A stretch of DNA of 64,000 bases from NCBI GenBank assembly GCA_024363285.1, contig AP024711.1, positions 1 to 64,000 on the forward strand, written 5' to 3'. Positions 62,859 through 64,000 of this stretch are shown here, one piece after another. Under the pieces are notes generated by a model. That model had not been told where the DNA came from. It saw only the letters and a program-made list of their open reading frames with translations, and did not search any database. The translations under genes and the position numbers were made by a program. The number at the start of each line of letters is the position of its first letter. The first letter of the stretch is position 1. This stretch comes from Leptolinea sp. HRD-7 (lineage in GTDB: Bacteria > Chloroflexota > Anaerolineae > Anaerolineales > Anaerolineaceae).

Positions 62859-64000
62859 ATGAAACGTGACTCAAAATCCCTGCTTTCCGAAAACCTTCCA
62901 GTCATCCTGGCCATACTGGGAGTACTCATCACATTTTATGGCCTGTATCTGCATGAGACCACGCTCGCGAGCGGGTCTCCCTCATTGACCGCCTTATGGC
63001 TTTCCCGAATTCTGGTGGTAGCCGGGGCGGTTGTTTCAACGGTCATCAGCCTGATCGTTCGAAGCATCGGTTTGAAAGCCCGCAATGGCAATCGTGATGC
63101 CGTGGAAATGAGCGCGTCACTTGCCGGGGTAGATACACCCGCTCTGGCGGCCGGTCTTACCGCGCTGACCACCGGCGATATGACCCGGCCGGTGAAACTC
63201 GTCACCAGAGAAATTGACATTAAGGATGGCGGGACAAAAGGCGAATCATTGCAGCGTTCAATGAATGCCATTCTCGACAGCCTGCGGGAATGTGCCCGAT
63301 CCTACAACTGGATCGTCGACGAGCCCTGCCAGCGCCTGTTTTACCGAGGTACTGATTCGTTCCAGGAGGGGCTGGCAGCCGGCGAAGCAATGGGCGGCAT
63401 GATCGGTGGTAAAGCCAAAGTGCTGCTGGCCAGCGCGCTGCATCAGGATAATTTGAAACTGAGAATTAATGGGTTCAACACATCACTCTCATCAAATTAT
63501 CCGGGTACACGGGTGGTACATATCATCGACTCATCTGGTCTTACCGAAGATCAGATCTCAAGTGAAATCCAGTCGGTGTTGCAAGAGCACCCTGATCTGG
63601 CCGGGTTCTATGGAACTGATATTGAATCATTCATGCCGATGGTAAATTACATCAAGAAAAACCATTTGCAGGGAAAATTCAAAGTCATCTGCCATGATCT
63701 TTCAGATGATATTGCCCGGCTGATCCAGGAAGGTATCATAAGCATAAGCGTGTGCCAGAATCCCTTCGCTCAGGGGTATGACACTGTTATGCACCTTTTC
63801 AATCATATTGTGGCAGGTTGGAATCCTCCAACCAGCCGGCTGTTAATCACACCGGATATCGTTACCCGTGAAAACATCAGTGACCATTGGAAGATCGGGC
63901 AGGGTGCCGTTCAATCGGCTGAAGCCATCGCGGCACGTCCCAAACCTATTGTGACAGAAAACAAGAAGCCCATCAAGATTGCCATGGTGGGCGCGGACTT
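62859..64000 (+). CDS. Membrane protein with tandem sugar-binding-like domains (partial)
   Basis: 381 residues are visible before the window ends. Two N-terminal membrane segments (about 13-31 and 45-66) are followed by a basic stretch, a HAMP-like linker with ALTTGDMTRPV, and a periplasmic-binding-protein type domain (about 130-355) of the sugar-binding class: SFQEGLAAGEAMGG, VVHIIDSSG, DLAGFYGTDIE and ICHDLSDDI. At the right edge a second copy begins (KPIKIAMVGADF). The charge pattern predicts that the binding domains lie in the cytoplasm, which is odd for this fold. GAAGGA precedes the ATG. Confidence 0.82.
   Translation, partial: MKRDSKSLLSENLPVILAILGVLITFYGLYLHETTLASGSPSLTALWLSRILVVAGAVVSTVISLIVRSIGLKARNGNRDAVEMSASLAGVDTPALAAGLTALTTGDMTRPVKLVTREIDIKDGGTKGESLQRSMNAILDSLRECARSYNWIVDEPCQRLFYRGTDSFQEGLAAGEAMGGMIGGKAKVLLASALHQDNLKLRINGFNTSLSSNYPGTRVVHIIDSSGLTEDQISSEIQSVLQEHPDLAGFYGTDIESFMPMVNYIKKNHLQGKFKVICHDLSDDIARLIQEGIISISVCQNPFAQGYDTVMHLFNHIVAGWNPPTSRLLITPDIVTRENISDHWKIGQGAVQSAEAIAARPKPIVTENKKPIKIAMVGAD

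Noticed and set aside
1..64000. tRNA, rRNA, tmRNA or a replication origin
   Set aside because: No recognisable tRNA cloverleaf, rRNA segment, tmRNA or DnaA-box cluster was seen; a covariance search was not possible here.

Overview
The window looks like one contig from a Chloroflexota genome of the Anaerolineae type. This is inferred from gene content: Thr/Pro-rich secreted lipoproteins, an NBR1-type Ig-like lipoprotein, RCC1 and parallel beta-helix surface proteins, two NodB-type deacetylases, BcsB-like proteins and abundant palindromic intergenic repeats. No rRNA or tRNA gene was recognised, so the taxonomy is not proven. Most of the window has moderate GC; bases about 4650-7380 are visibly much richer in G+C.

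Layout. (1) 12-4603: a very long CRISPR array with a subtype I-C-like 32-bp repeat, cut by the left window edge, with 69 full repeats and one truncated terminal repeat; no cas gene is in the window. (2) 4649-7377: two GC-rich genes for a polytopic and a single-span membrane protein. (3) 7398-9110: about 1.7 kb of structured tandem repeats without a gene. (4) 9156-12031: a YhfC-type intramembrane protease, an XRE regulator/membrane protein pair with its own promoter and operator, and two small proteins. (5) 12252-17734: a signalling operon with a large sensor kinase, a stand-alone receiver, and a REC-GAF-GAF-HD-GYP protein split by an apparent frameshift. (6) 17729-20453: a MntP-type manganese exporter and a KimA-type potassium importer. 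(7) 20662-25001: two lipoproteins and a beta-helix surface protein behind a long structured leader.

(8) 25202-50683 is a large surface-polysaccharide region: a processive-type GT2, two SGNH-like lipoproteins, a metallo-beta-lactamase-fold enzyme, an acyl carrier protein, two NodB deacetylases, a DUF4832 glycosidase-like protein, an O-antigen-ligase-like polymerase, a Wzx flippase, three GT4 enzymes, two BcsB-like proteins, a Wzz chain-length regulator fused to a degenerate GGDEF domain, and a polyprenyl-phosphate sugar transferase. These make a plausible Wzx/Wzy pathway: the sugar transferase primes, the GT4s extend, Wzx flips, Wzy polymerises and Wzz sets chain length. The most interesting single observation is the Wzz fusion. 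Its GGDEF active site is lost, but an RxxD inhibitory-site motif sits at the canonical spacing, which suggests a PelD-like c-di-GMP receptor built into the co-polymerase.

(9) 50961-62691: mostly housekeeping and accessory genes (methyltransferase, HAD hydrolase, DinB-like protein, ArsR-DUF2087 regulator, CrtI-like FAD oxidoreductase, SDR, ATC-hydrolase-like protein with a Crp/Fnr regulator, RCC1 surface protein, SGNH hydrolase), interrupted by two tandem palindromic repeat clusters. (10) 62859-end: a membrane protein with tandem sugar-binding-like domains, cut by the right edge. Several genes start 6-9 nt after a TATAAT box with no ribosome binding site, suggesting leaderless transcripts.
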